Below are positions 30,606 to 40,066 of a DNA stretch of 64,000 nucleotides, in pieces. Each line of letters begins with the position of its first letter. Positions within the stretch are counted from its first letter, which is position 1. The DNA lies in NCBI GenBank assembly GCA_026014665.1, contig JAOZHX010000008.1, positions 150,624 to 214,623 of the forward strand. Reading direction: 5' to 3'. The notes under the pieces were generated by a model. That model searched no databases, had not been told where the DNA came from, and worked only from the letters and a program-made list of their open reading frames with translations. This DNA is from Candidatus Bathyarchaeota archaeon. Its GTDB lineage: Archaea > Thermoproteota > Bathyarchaeia > Bathyarchaeales > Bathycorpusculaceae. The position numbers and the translations under genes were made by a program.

Positions 30606-30724
30606 CTTATCCTTGGGATGGCTAACTTGGGTAGAGCCTAAAATCCATGATTATAGGCGACCAGTTTCTAGTTTATAGGAAAGATTTTAATGCAGACCTA
30701 ACTAATCAATTAATGAGGATTGTT

Positions 30725-30961
30725 ATGCCCACAGCGTTTGTACTCATAAACACTGAAATTGGCTCAGAATCTGATGTTTTAAAAGAGTTAAAAAAAGTTG
30801 AAGGCGTGGAGGAAGCATCAGCTGTTTACGGCGTCTATGATATTGTTGCAAGGGTCAAAGCAGAGACCATGGACAAACTCAAAGAAATCGTGACTTGGCG
30901 CATCCGACGCCTCGATAAAGTGCGGTCAACGCTCACGATGATAGTTGTGGAAGAACGTTAA
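30725..30961 (+). CDS. stand-alone Lrp/AsnC ligand-binding (RAM) domain protein
   Basis: MPTAFVLINTEIGSESDVLKELKKVEGVEEASAVYGVYDIVARV; ORF track start 30647 is probably too early. Confidence 0.88.
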   Translation: MPTAFVLINTEIGSESDVLKELKKVEGVEEASAVYGVYDIVARVKAETMDKLKEIVTWRIRRLDKVRSTLTMIVVEER

Positions 30962-31069
30962 GAAAACCCGCTAATTTCCTTTCTTTTACCAAATTTTTAA
31001 ATGTAATTATTTTTTGAGACATACAAATACTCAACTGCCCAAATAATCATATCCTTCTTTTTGATAGAA

Positions 31070-31174
31070 ATGAAAGTAAAGTTCGCTTGCCCTTGGTGTG
31101 GAAACAGCTTCAAGAACGGAAAAGACCTCGACCAACACGCCAGAGCCCACTACTCTAAGTGCAATGCAGCCTAA
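31070..31174 (+). CDS. 34-aa C2H2 zinc-finger microprotein
   Basis: MKVKFACPWCGNSFKNGKDLDQHARAHYSKCNAA*: C-x2-C-x12-H-x3-H; absent from the supplied ORF track because of length. Confidence 0.7.
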   Translation: MKVKFACPWCGNSFKNGKDLDQHARAHYSKCNAA

Positions 31175-31315
31175 CCTGATCTGTTTCAGGGCTCAGACTG
31201 CGCTCTTTCTCTACTGAAAGCTTACCAAAGATTGTGACTGGCTCTACACAGTCACATAATTTTAAATTTTTTCCAATTGATTTAACAAACCAGTGCGTCT
31301 GGAAGGCAGTATGAA

Positions 31316-31489
31316 ATGAAAACATTTAAAACTAAAGAGAAAGCCCCATTCAAGATTCAAATGATGCTGTCAAGCACTGCAAACAGAGGCACTATCGCCG
31401 AATTTTTCGTTGGTTGGATAAAGAGGTTCGGCACCACAATGAAGCTTTTTGCGTTCCCCTTAAACAAAAAAGAGCACCCGAACCTCTAA
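31316..31489 (+). CDS. possible 57-aa small protein
   Basis: MKTFKTKEKAPFKIQMMLSSTANRGTIAEFFVGWIKRFGTTMKLFAFPLNKKEHPNL*; weak GGAAGG-like upstream. Confidence 0.35.
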   Translation: MKTFKTKEKAPFKIQMMLSSTANRGTIAEFFVGWIKRFGTTMKLFAFPLNKKEHPNL

Positions 31490-31529
31490 AACCAACCATA
31501 AGCCACCAAAAAAGGAAGTTTGATAAATT

Positions 31530-31820
31530 ATGCCAACTGCTTATGTCCTACTCAACACGGAAATCGGAGCTGAAAACCAAGTGCTCAAAGCGCTCAAGAA
31601 AATCGAAGGCGTTGCAGAAGCACATAGCCTCTGGGGCGTCTACGACATCATCGCAAACGTGGAAGCTGAAAGTATGGATAAACTAAAATCCATCATAACC
31701 AAGCGCATAGCAAAAATCAGCCAAATCAATTCCAAGCTAACCATGATAATCAGCGAAGAACCAAAAACTCTATTCCATGAGCACATGGTTTTTGAGCCCA
31801 CAGCAATAATCCAAAGATAA
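31530..31820 (+). CDS. stand-alone Lrp/AsnC ligand-binding (RAM) domain protein
   Basis: MPTAYVLLNTEIGAENQVLKALKKIEGVAEAHSLWGVYDIIANV. Confidence 0.88.
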   Translation: MPTAYVLLNTEIGAENQVLKALKKIEGVAEAHSLWGVYDIIANVEAESMDKLKSIITKRIAKISQINSKLTMIISEEPKTLFHEHMVFEPTAIIQR

Positions 31821-31901
31821 GCCTAAACTCCCTGTTAGGCTAAAACAATATTTTTTTATCCCATACTCTTCTTTTTAACGTAAACTAGGAAGCATTAGGC
31901 A

Positions 31902-33260
31902 TTGACCCCTCAACCCATACTGCACATAGGCTTAGACGACACAGACTCAACCAAAGGAGGCTGCACCACCTACCTCACGGCTATCCTAGTTAAAAAACTG
32001 GAAAAATTCAACGTAAAATTTATTGATTATCCACGTTTAATTCGCCTCAACCCAAACGTTCCTTGGAAAACCAGGGGCAACGGTGCGTTAAGCTTAAGCT
32101 TCAACTACGAGGCCGAGTTTGAAGAGGAGATAAAGGATGCCGCGCTCGCCCTTTGGGAACAGTATTCTGCCTTGGAAGAAAAAGGCACGGATCCTGGCAT
32201 AGTCTTCTATAAGAGCGCAGAAATCCCCACAGAATTGAAGGCTTTTGCCAAGAAAACCGAAACAGCCATCGTAACCATCAAGGAAGCCCTAAAACTCATT
32301 AAAAGACTTGGGGCAGAAGCATCGGGCTTTAACTCATGTCGCGGCATCATCGGAGCCTTGGCAGCCATCGGTGAAACCCTTGAAGGCGACCATACTTTTG
32401 AGTTGATTGCATATCGTATGCCTGAAAACGTGGGAACCAAACGAAAGGTGGATGAAGCATCGATTTTCCACATGGATGAGGTAACGCAACCCTTCACCTT
32501 CAACAATGTAGATATAGAAAAGCGTAGGGTGATCATCACGCCGAGGGGGCCTGACCCCATCTTATTAGGCATTAGGGGCGAAACTCCAGATATCGTCAAG
32601 AAAGCATTTAGCTTAATTAAACCGCTGGAGCCAGTGGAGCGCTGGGTAATTTTTAGAAGCAATCAGGGAACCGACGCCCACCTCAAACGTATAGATGCTT
32701 TAAGCAAGGTAGAACCATACCGTTCAATCGTAGCCAAAGGCATAATCTCCAAGAACCCCAAGATAATACCGTTGCGCCACGTCATATTCTCAATCAAAGA
32801 TGAAACCTCAGAAGTAGACTGCGCTGCATACGAACCAACTGGGGACCTGCGGAAAGTCGCAAGAGAGCTTACCATCGGTGACACCGTTGAAGTCTACGGC
32901 GCCACCCACAAAGCAGCAGCAACCAAACCGTTAACTATCAATTTAGAAAAAATAAACATCGTAAGCCTTCAATCAAAAACAATGCTGGAAAACCCCATAT
33001 GCCCTAACTGCGGCAAACGCCTCAAATCCATGGGTAAACATCAAGGTTTTCGCTGCGAAAAATGCGGTAGCAAATTTTCCCATCTTGAAAAACTCGAGCG
33101 TGCAGTGCCACGGATGATTAAGGAGGGCTTGTATGTGACGTCGACGCGGTCGCAGAGGCATTTGACTAAGCCGCTACGGCGTTATGGGCAAGAGAAAAAG
33201 GGTTCTGTTGGGCAGTCTTTGATTTCAATGTGGCATTCTCCTCTTGAATCATTGGGCTAA
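31902..33260 (+). CDS. tiaS: tRNA(Ile2) 2-agmatinylcytidine synthetase
   Basis: LHIGLDDTDSTKGGCTTYLTAILVKKLEK...IIGALAAIGETLEGDHTFELIAYR, C-terminal zinc ribbon CPNCGKRLKSMGKHQGFRCEKCG. Confidence 0.95.
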   Translation: MTPQPILHIGLDDTDSTKGGCTTYLTAILVKKLEKFNVKFIDYPRLIRLNPNVPWKTRGNGALSLSFNYEAEFEEEIKDAALALWEQYSALEEKGTDPGIVFYKSAEIPTELKAFAKKTETAIVTIKEALKLIKRLGAEASGFNSCRGIIGALAAIGETLEGDHTFELIAYRMPENVGTKRKVDEASIFHMDEVTQPFTFNNVDIEKRRVIITPRGPDPILLGIRGETPDIVKKAFSLIKPLEPVERWVIFRSNQGTDAHLKRIDALSKVEPYRSIVAKGIISKNPKIIPLRHVIFSIKDETSEVDCAAYEPTGDLRKVARELTIGDTVEVYGATHKAAATKPLTINLEKINIVSLQSKTMLENPICPNCGKRLKSMGKHQGFRCEKCGSKFSHLEKLERAVPRMIKEGLYVTSTRSQRHLTKPLRRYGQEKKGSVGQSLISMWHSPLESLG

Positions 33261-33596
33261 GTTTTTTGTTTTTCTATGTTAGAACTGTTCATGGTAAAAA
33301 AAGATACGAATAATAAAACAGCCCCAATGGCCTTGGCTTCATTGTGAAGCACCTTCGATTAAAGATTTCACTTGTTTAATCAAAAAGCAAAACTTCCCTT
33401 GGTTACATCCAGCATCTTAAGAACACCAAGACCATTCAACGTATGCTTTGGCGCTCATCTTATAGATATCAGTCTTTTTTTCTATTATGGAAATTCTATG
33501 TAGACGGTGGAAAACGTTTATTCTGCATGGTCTAATTCAAATGATTTAAATCCGTGAAACCCATAAACCCCTCCGCAATTAATCGACAACACACAA

Positions 33597-36416
33597 ATGG
33601 AGTCCTATAGCGTGACAACAAAATTCACAGCAGAAGATTACAATTTGCCTTTCTTCAAAGAGGAAGGCTTCGTAAGGAAGCATTGCCCTAGATGCGGCGA
33701 ATACTTCTGGACTCAAAATGCCGAACAGGAGACATGCGGCGAATCCAGCAGCGATGAATGCGGATGCTACACATTCCTCGGCAACCCAGCCACCAAGAAA
33801 AAATTCAGCCTCTCAGAGATGCGGGAAGCGTTTTTGTCTTTTTTTGAAAAAAACGGGCATACCCGAATTAAGCCGTACCCTGTGGTAGCGCGTTGGCGCA
33901 AAGACATCTACCTAACCCACGCCAGCATCATCGATTTCCAGCCTTACGTGACGGAAGGCATTGCTCCACCGCCAGCAAACCCGCTGGTTATTTCTCAGCC
34001 CTGCATTCGGCTCACGGACATTTCTAACACGGGTCCAACGTTTGGGCGGCACTTGACCATCTTTGAAATGGGTGGCGCCCACGCCTTCAACTATCCTGAT
34101 AAAGAAGTTTACTGGAAAGACGACACCGTGCGTTTCCATCAGCGATTTGCAACTGAGGTTTTAGGCATCCCTTCCGAAGAAATCATCTACAAGGAAGGCG
34201 TGTGGGTTGGTGGCGGGAACGCTGGTCCTGATGTGGAATGCATTGTGCGCGGTCTTGAAGTTGGTACATTGGTGTTTATGCAATACAAGGTTGTCGGCGA
34301 CGACTTTGTTGAGTTGCCCATACGCACAGTGGATACGGGATACGGCATAGATCGGTTTACATGGATAAGCCAAGGTGTTCCAAGCTTGTTCCAAGCCATT
34401 TACGGCGGATTGCTTGATAAAGTTCTCTCGATGGCTGGCATAACTGATGTTAACGACAATTTTTTGGCTCGGGTCGCGAAGTATTCGGGTTTGGTAAGCG
34501 TTGATAAAAGGGCTAACAGATTAGTTGCCAGAAAACGTGTCTCAGAACTCACGGGCATCGACTTGGCGACGCTGGATCGTGTGCTCATTCCTCTTGAGAA
34601 CGCTTGGGCAGTCACCGACCATACCAAGACATTGAGCTTCATTCTGTCTGAAGGCGTCGTGCCCTCAAACATCCAAGAAGGGTATTTAGCAAGGCTCCTA
34701 TTCCGTCGTGTTTATCGCTTGATGCGCACGCTCAATTTGGACCCCGCTAAACTATACGATATAGTTGAGTTGCAGGCAGATTATTGGGGTAAAGACTTTC
34801 CACACATCAAGTCCATGCAGAACGAAGTCATCGAGATGCTAAAGGTTGAAGAAGAAAAGTTCAAAGACACATTGCAGCGCGGCGAGGGGCTGGTTAAACG
34901 AATTGCAGTCGACCTCAAAAGCAAAGGCACAGGCAAACTCTCAGAGGATAAACTTGCTGAACTATATGATTCACAGGGGTTGCCGCCTGAAATAGTCAAG
35001 CAAGTCGCAGAAAAAGAAGGCGTAGAAGTGGAAGTTCCCGAGAACTTCTATGCATTGGTTGCAAAGCGACATATGCAGGCATCTAAACCCGTCGAAGAGG
35101 AAGAAGAAAAAGCCGGGGAAACCCTTGAGAAAATCGCTGAGCAATTGCCGGCAACTGAGCAACTTTACTACTCAGACGTTTACATGAAAGAGTTTAACGC
35201 TAAAGTGCAGAAGGTCATCAACGGCATCTACGTGGTTTTGGATCGCACATGCTTCTATCCCGAAGGTGGTGGTCAACCATCTGACCATGGCTGGCTAACC
35301 GCGCTCGATACCAAACTTGATGTCGTCGAGGTACACAAAGTCGGTAAGGTCATCGTGCATAAACTAAGTGCACCAGTTACCCTCAATGAAGGCAGCACTG
35401 TTCATGGCGTCCTCGACTGGGATAGACGCTACTCACTCATGAAAGCTCACACTGTAACGCACCTCATAAACGGCGCTGCACGCAGAGTTTTGGGCGAACA
35501 CGTTTGGCAGAGCGGTACTCAGAAAGGCATCGAAACCTCACGCCTTGACATCTCACACTACCGACGCCTAAGCCCAGAGGAGATCCACAAAATCGAAACA
35601 TTGGCTAATCAAGCCATCGCCGCTAACATGAAAGTTGAAACCACTTGGCTGCCCCGTAATGAGGCAGAATCGCGTTATGGCTTCCGTCTCTATCAAGGCG
35701 GGGCTGTTCCTGGCAAAGACATCCGTGTTGTTCAGACGGGTGATTGGGATGTGGAAGCCTGCGCTGGCACACATTTAGGCAGTACCAGCGAAGTAGGCTT
35801 TGTAAAAATCGTCTACACGGAACGAGTCCAAGATGGCGTGGAGCGATTGGGTTACGCTGTTGGGCTAAAAGCGCTCAAAGCGGTTCAGGAGCAAGAGCGG
35901 TTGCTTTGGAAAATCAGCGAAACCCTAAATGCACCGATTGAAAAGCTGGATAAAACGGCGGAGAAGATGTTGAGTGAGCTTAAGGATGCCAGAAGTGAAA
36001 ACAAGAGGTTGCTAAAAGAGTTGGCGGCAAAAGAAAGCTCAGTTGGGCAAATAAAGGCGACTGAGGCAGCTGTTGAGGTTGATGGAATTGCGATTGTTAA
36101 GCGCAATTTCGGCGAAGTCATAGATGTTAATCGCATGGTGCAGACAGCAAGCGAGGTAATCAAACGCAATGAAGCAGCCATAGCACTGTTTTATGGCTCC
36201 GATGGCAAAACATGCAGACTCATGATTATGGCAGGAGAAGCAGCAGTCAAAAAAGGCGTCAACTGCGGCGACATCGTCAAGCAAGCTGCTCCCCTTATGG
36301 GCGGCGGAGGCGGCGGACGAGCGAATTTCGCGCAGGGCGGTGGCACCCAATGCGACAAGCTGTCGAAAGTTGTTCAAGTTGCGGAAGAAGCTGTTAGAAA
36401 ACAGCTTAAAGCGTAG
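33597..36416 (+). CDS. alaS: alanyl-tRNA synthetase, archaeal type
   Basis: FFEKNGHTRIKPYPVVARWRKDIYLTHASIIDFQP, editing-domain THLINGAARRVLG, C-terminal GGGGGGRANFAQGGG. Confidence 0.98.
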   Translation: MESYSVTTKFTAEDYNLPFFKEEGFVRKHCPRCGEYFWTQNAEQETCGESSSDECGCYTFLGNPATKKKFSLSEMREAFLSFFEKNGHTRIKPYPVVARWRKDIYLTHASIIDFQPYVTEGIAPPPANPLVISQPCIRLTDISNTGPTFGRHLTIFEMGGAHAFNYPDKEVYWKDDTVRFHQRFATEVLGIPSEEIIYKEGVWVGGGNAGPDVECIVRGLEVGTLVFMQYKVVGDDFVELPIRTVDTGYGIDRFTWISQGVPSLFQAIYGGLLDKVLSMAGITDVNDNFLARVAKYSGLVSVDKRANRLVARKRVSELTGIDLATLDRVLIPLENAWAVTDHTKTLSFILSEGVVPSNIQEGYLARLLFRRVYRLMRTLNLDPAKLYDIVELQADYWGKDFPHIKSMQNEVIEMLKVEEEKFKDTLQRGEGLVKRIAVDLKSKGTGKLSEDKLAELYDSQGLPPEIVKQVAEKEGVEVEVPENFYALVAKRHMQASKPVEEEEEKAGETLEKIAEQLPATEQLYYSDVYMKEFNAKVQKVINGIYVVLDRTCFYPEGGGQPSDHGWLTALDTKLDVVEVHKVGKVIVHKLSAPVTLNEGSTVHGVLDWDRRYSLMKAHTVTHLINGAARRVLGEHVWQSGTQKGIETSRLDISHYRRLSPEEIHKIETLANQAIAANMKVETTWLPRNEAESRYGFRLYQGGAVPGKDIRVVQTGDWDVEACAGTHLGSTSEVGFVKIVYTERVQDGVERLGYAVGLKALKAVQEQERLLWKISETLNAPIEKLDKTAEKMLSELKDARSENKRLLKELAAKESSVGQIKATEAAVEVDGIAIVKRNFGEVIDVNRMVQTASEVIKRNEAAIALFYGSDGKTCRLMIMAGEAAVKKGVNCGDIVKQAAPLMGGGGGGRANFAQGGGTQCDKLSKVVQVAEEAVRKQLKA

Positions 36417-36452
36417 ATTATCAGCTGAAAGTGGGTCTTCGACTTCTTTTGC

Positions 36453-37535
36453 TTAACCGATCAGTTTCTTTAAATATGGTACTTTTTTAAGTAAAAGAAC
36501 AATGGCAAGAGAAATGAAAAGGGTGATCGCCGTCAATAAAGGAACTTCGATGACGGGGTTGAGTAAATCACGATTAATCGCAAAGCCTAGATATCCCCTC
36601 TGAATCGATTCTATAATCATAACGTGAATAAAGAATATGCCTAAAGTGTTCTCACTGATTAAACCTATTAACTTATGGAGTTTGGAGGGGTTGGTTCCAT
36701 GCTGAGCCGAAGGCGGGGAAATGGTTAGAAGTAACAAAAACACCGTAACTGACACCAAAATCGTGGTTGGGCTGAAGTATTCTTGGAAGAAATACATGTT
36801 TTCTCCGCCGATGTTTACGGCAAGCACATAAGTTCCAATTGCAGTCAAGGCAACTCCCAATGCTAAAAGACCCCAAAGAATCGAGCGACGGACCCTCACT
36901 GTTGTGAGGTATATCCCTAAAACGAAAAATCCAAAATACCCTGTAAGAGCGAACACGTTACTATTCAATTTATAGACGCTTAAAAAATTAAGAAAGGGTA
37001 TGATAGCAACGCCTAAAACCCAGAGTGCGATGAAGTATTTTATCATTGTTTGATCTGCGTTCGCTATGATTATGCGTAAGATTGGGGTCAATAGGTAGCA
37101 GCCGATGAGGACATAGAGATACCACATCTGAGTGTAGGGTCCGTTAAGTATGCCTTGGAGTACAGCTCCGAAACTGAAAGGTATGTTTTGGACTAAAAAA
37201 TCCCATAGAAAATAAGCCACGCTCCAGAAGAGGGCTGGTAAACCTATGCGCGCCCATCGTTTCTTAAAGAAAACCCGAAGACTTTCTTTCTTTTCCGGTT
37301 GAAGAAGCAGAGCGCCAGTTAACATAAGGAATAACGGAACTCCCATTACCCCTATGGTTTGGTAGATACCGACGACTGCCCAGCCGGTAAGTTGTAGGGG
37401 AGGCATTTGATTCATTTCTTGGCTGGTTACAATCCATTGACCTGCAGCATGAAGCAGGATCACTGAAAACATCGCTACAGTCCGGATTAAATCAACGTAG
37501 ACCTCTCGACCTCCGAGACGATTTAGGTTCTCCAC
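36453..37535 (-). CDS. acyltransferase family 3 (OafA/WecH-like) membrane protein
   Basis: GREVYVDLIRTVAMFSVILLHAAGQW, 10-TM profile. Confidence 0.88.
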   Translation of the reverse strand: MENLNRLGGREVYVDLIRTVAMFSVILLHAAGQWIVTSQEMNQMPPLQLTGWAVVGIYQTIGVMGVPLFLMLTGALLLQPEKKESLRVFFKKRWARIGLPALFWSVAYFLWDFLVQNIPFSFGAVLQGILNGPYTQMWYLYVLIGCYLLTPILRIIIANADQTMIKYFIALWVLGVAIIPFLNFLSVYKLNSNVFALTGYFGFFVLGIYLTTVRVRRSILWGLLALGVALTAIGTYVLAVNIGGENMYFFQEYFSPTTILVSVTVFLLLLTISPPSAQHGTNPSKLHKLIGLISENTLGIFFIHVMIIESIQRGYLGFAINRDLLNPVIEVPLLTAITLFISLAIVLLLKKVPYLKKLIG

Positions 37536-37804
37536 CTAAACAGCCTCCTGACCAGCTATCGTCACAGCTGCATCTACTAGATGTACAGTGTCTACTGTGA
37601 GCACTAAAACTGCCTTTCGAGGTCCCATAGTGAATTATAGGCAAATTGCCGATAAAAAGTTTCTAGTACAAACTTAATTGGTTTCATTATATTTTTCTTT
37701 ACAGCTTGGCTTTTTAGAATGATTGAACTGATGTAGTAGTTCTAATTCACTTTATGCTAGCGTTAACAGCGAAAACTCAAAAGGAAAAAAGGGCGGCTAA
37801 GTCT

Positions 37805-38413
37805 TTATCCGCCTAAGGTTTCGTTTTGTTGAGCAGTTAGTGTGGCTTTGGCTTGCCGTTGAAGAGTTGCCAACAGTTCTTTGAGTGTTATCACCTTATT
37901 TGCGACGAAGGGGGCAGGAGCTGGTTCGAGCGGGATTATTAAGTCATTTTTCTTTGTTTCATCAACGAGCCACAGAGCAGCAAAATAGAGTGCTGGGATG
38001 TTTAGCAATCTGACCTCAAACTGGCCTCTCATGACTTGCTCATCAGCGTTGGCTACTTGTATTGCTGAAGCCACACCGTTAACTAGGGGTCCTTCGTTTA
38101 TGTGAGAGAAGACGGCTTTTCGGTCTGGACCAACTATTGCGTCAGCGCTTGCCACAACTTTTTCTTCTTGTTTTATCAGGTAACGCCAGCTTTTCTGGTC
38201 TGCGGTGCTTAAGTCTCCTTTTTCAGCTAAGTCTTTTAGTCCAACGTTATAAACGGGGAAGGCTTGGGCTGGCGTAGGCGTAATTGGAGCTTTTTCTAGC
38301 ATGGCTTTTGCAAGCACAGGGGTGCGGAACGCCTTTTTTGCTGTCATTTCGTTAACTCGGGATTTGATGACTTCTTTAACTTCGGGAGGTTCAGACTTAA
38401 AGATAAGTGGCAT
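37805..38413 (-). CDS. hypothetical protein, 15 bp downstream of the lectin-protease gene
   Basis: 202-aa ORF, same strand, SD-like ggaggtg upstream of the ATG (minus strand). Confidence 0.7.
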   Translation of the reverse strand: MPLIFKSEPPEVKEVIKSRVNEMTAKKAFRTPVLAKAMLEKAPITPTPAQAFPVYNVGLKDLAEKGDLSTADQKSWRYLIKQEEKVVASADAIVGPDRKAVFSHINEGPLVNGVASAIQVANADEQVMRGQFEVRLLNIPALYFAALWLVDETKKNDLIIPLEPAPAPFVANKVITLKELLATLQRQAKATLTAQQNETLGG

Positions 38414-38428
38414 CGTTTGTCACCTCCA

Positions 38429-39961
38429 TCATGCTTTCACCTTATACGTATGCGTCCAAGAACCTGAGCCTTGGTAGGACGTTTGAAAGACAGATAAGTC
38501 CACGTCTGACGCACCGTACCATGGATCGTCAACTGCTATCATGTTAAAGTCCTGGTTGTATCCATCAAGAGCAACGAAATGTCCGCCTCCGCCACTCCAT
38601 CCAATTCGAGCACATAAGGGACGGTTATTGTCGATTTCCTGCTTCACCGTTGCCATCGACCCTGAACCTGAGGACCAAGAGGCGAGATTCCCGGTTCTTG
38701 TTAATGCTTTTTCTAGATACCAAGCCTTGTTGCAGTTTGCACTTGAGCCATTGGTGCAACAGTCGGTTCTGCCAAGTTCAGCGTTTACGATTCCGCATTG
38801 CGTCCATGTTGTGCTTGGGTTAAAGAAGGCGCTTACGCTTGCTGATACGGCTGCCCAGCACCAATTTGTCTGCTGCTGATGCTGCATTGTGAAGTTGATT
38901 CTTATCCATGGAGACCACCAGCCATTGCTTGGAGCTATCTGCCAAGTATGCCAAATCGTATTATCGGTTGCTGTTCCGAAAATTTCTATGCGACCATCAG
39001 CGTTTTGTACGACAGATATGTCGCGTAGCTTATCGGTGGGAATGAATAGTCTTTGCCAATTTCCAACCCAGCCATTGCTGGGAGCGGTTTGCCAAGTATG
39101 CCAGATGGAGTTGTCAGGCGCTATTCCGATGATTTCAAGCCTACCATCAAGGTTTTGAATAACTTTGAGGTTTAGGAGCCGGTCGTTTGAGGTGTAGAGA
39201 TAGGACCAGTTGCCTGCCCAACCGTTGCTGGGAGCAGTTTGCCAAGTATGCCAGATTGTATTGTCTGCGGCGGTTCCAAATAGTTCTAGACGACCATCTG
39301 CATTTTGAATCGCTTCTATGTTTCTAAGTTTATCTGTTGTTTTGTAGAGAAGCTGCCAATTACCGTTCCAGCCGTTGCTTGGCGAAGTCTGCCAAGTATG
39401 CCAAATAGTGTCATCGGAAGCAGTTCCGAAAAGTTCGAGTCTGCCATCAGCGTTCTGTATTGCAGCTATATTTCGGAGCTTATCATTTGGGGTATACAGC
39501 CTTAGCCAACTTCCATTCCAACCATTACTCGGCGAAGTCTGCCAAGTATGCCAAATACTATCATCTAGAGCTGTACCGAAAAGTTCGATGCGCCCGTCGC
39601 GATTTCGAACGGCGGTTAGGGTTTTTAGTTTATCTGTTGTTTTGTAGAGAAGCTGCCAATTACCGTTCCAGCCGTTGCTTGGCGAAGTCTGCCAAGTATG
39701 CCAAATAGTACTGTCTGGGGCTAAGCCAAATACTTCTAGTCGCCCATCGGAGTTTTGGGTAGCGGTCAAAGAGCGTAGCCTATCATTGGTAGTGTGTAAC
39801 AATCCCCATTTTCCAACCCAACCGTCACTGGGCGCAGTCTGCCAGGTATGCCAGATGGTATCGTCGGGTGCAGTACCTATAACTTCAACTCTTCCGTCGC
39901 GATTTTGAACTGCCGTTAAATTGCGTAGCCTATCATTGTTTGAGAATAATAATGTCCACAC
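38429..39961 (-). CDS. seven-repeat PLL-lectin-like beta-propeller fused to C-terminal AvrRpt2-type papain-like cysteine protease
   Basis: Seven 50-aa repeats (DGRLELFGTAxDxTIWHTWQTSPSNGW) then QQQTNWCWAAVSASV...GGGGHFVALDGYN...VDDPWYG; GTG start with GAGG 7 nt upstream. Confidence 0.85.
   Translation of the reverse strand: MWTLLFSNNDRLRNLTAVQNRDGRVEVIGTAPDDTIWHTWQTAPSDGWVGKWGLLHTTNDRLRSLTATQNSDGRLEVFGLAPDSTIWHTWQTSPSNGWNGNWQLLYKTTDKLKTLTAVRNRDGRIELFGTALDDSIWHTWQTSPSNGWNGSWLRLYTPNDKLRNIAAIQNADGRLELFGTASDDTIWHTWQTSPSNGWNGNWQLLYKTTDKLRNIEAIQNADGRLELFGTAADNTIWHTWQTAPSNGWAGNWSYLYTSNDRLLNLKVIQNLDGRLEIIGIAPDNSIWHTWQTAPSNGWVGNWQRLFIPTDKLRDISVVQNADGRIEIFGTATDNTIWHTWQIAPSNGWWSPWIRINFTMQHQQQTNWCWAAVSASVSAFFNPSTTWTQCGIVNAELGRTDCCTNGSSANCNKAWYLEKALTRTGNLASWSSGSGSMATVKQEIDNNRPLCARIGWSGGGGHFVALDGYNQDFNMIAVDDPWYGASDVDLSVFQTSYQGSGSWTHTYKVKA
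38900..39961 (-). repeat. tandem 150-bp coding repeats (7 units)
   Basis: gccaagtatgccanat... recurs every 150 bp; 39327-39409 is identical to 39627-39709. Confidence 0.9.
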
Positions 39962-40066
39962 AAATAATCCTCAATTCTCAGGTGATAATAAGTAGCTTAT
40001 AATTCTTGTGGAAAACAGCATTTTGCAAAAAATAAAAAAATAAAAGTTTAGCGTTTTAGTGTTGTG

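Noticed and set aside
39305-39908. Plus-strand ORFs with repeated EVCQVCQIV peptides
   Set aside because: Antisense to the 150-bp propeller repeats; the minus-strand protein has clear domain homology.
38900-39961. Regular 150-bp spacing considered as a CRISPR or satellite array
   Set aside because: Repeats are in-frame coding units of a beta-propeller, with no 25-40 bp repeats separated by unique spacers. No CRISPR array was seen in the window.
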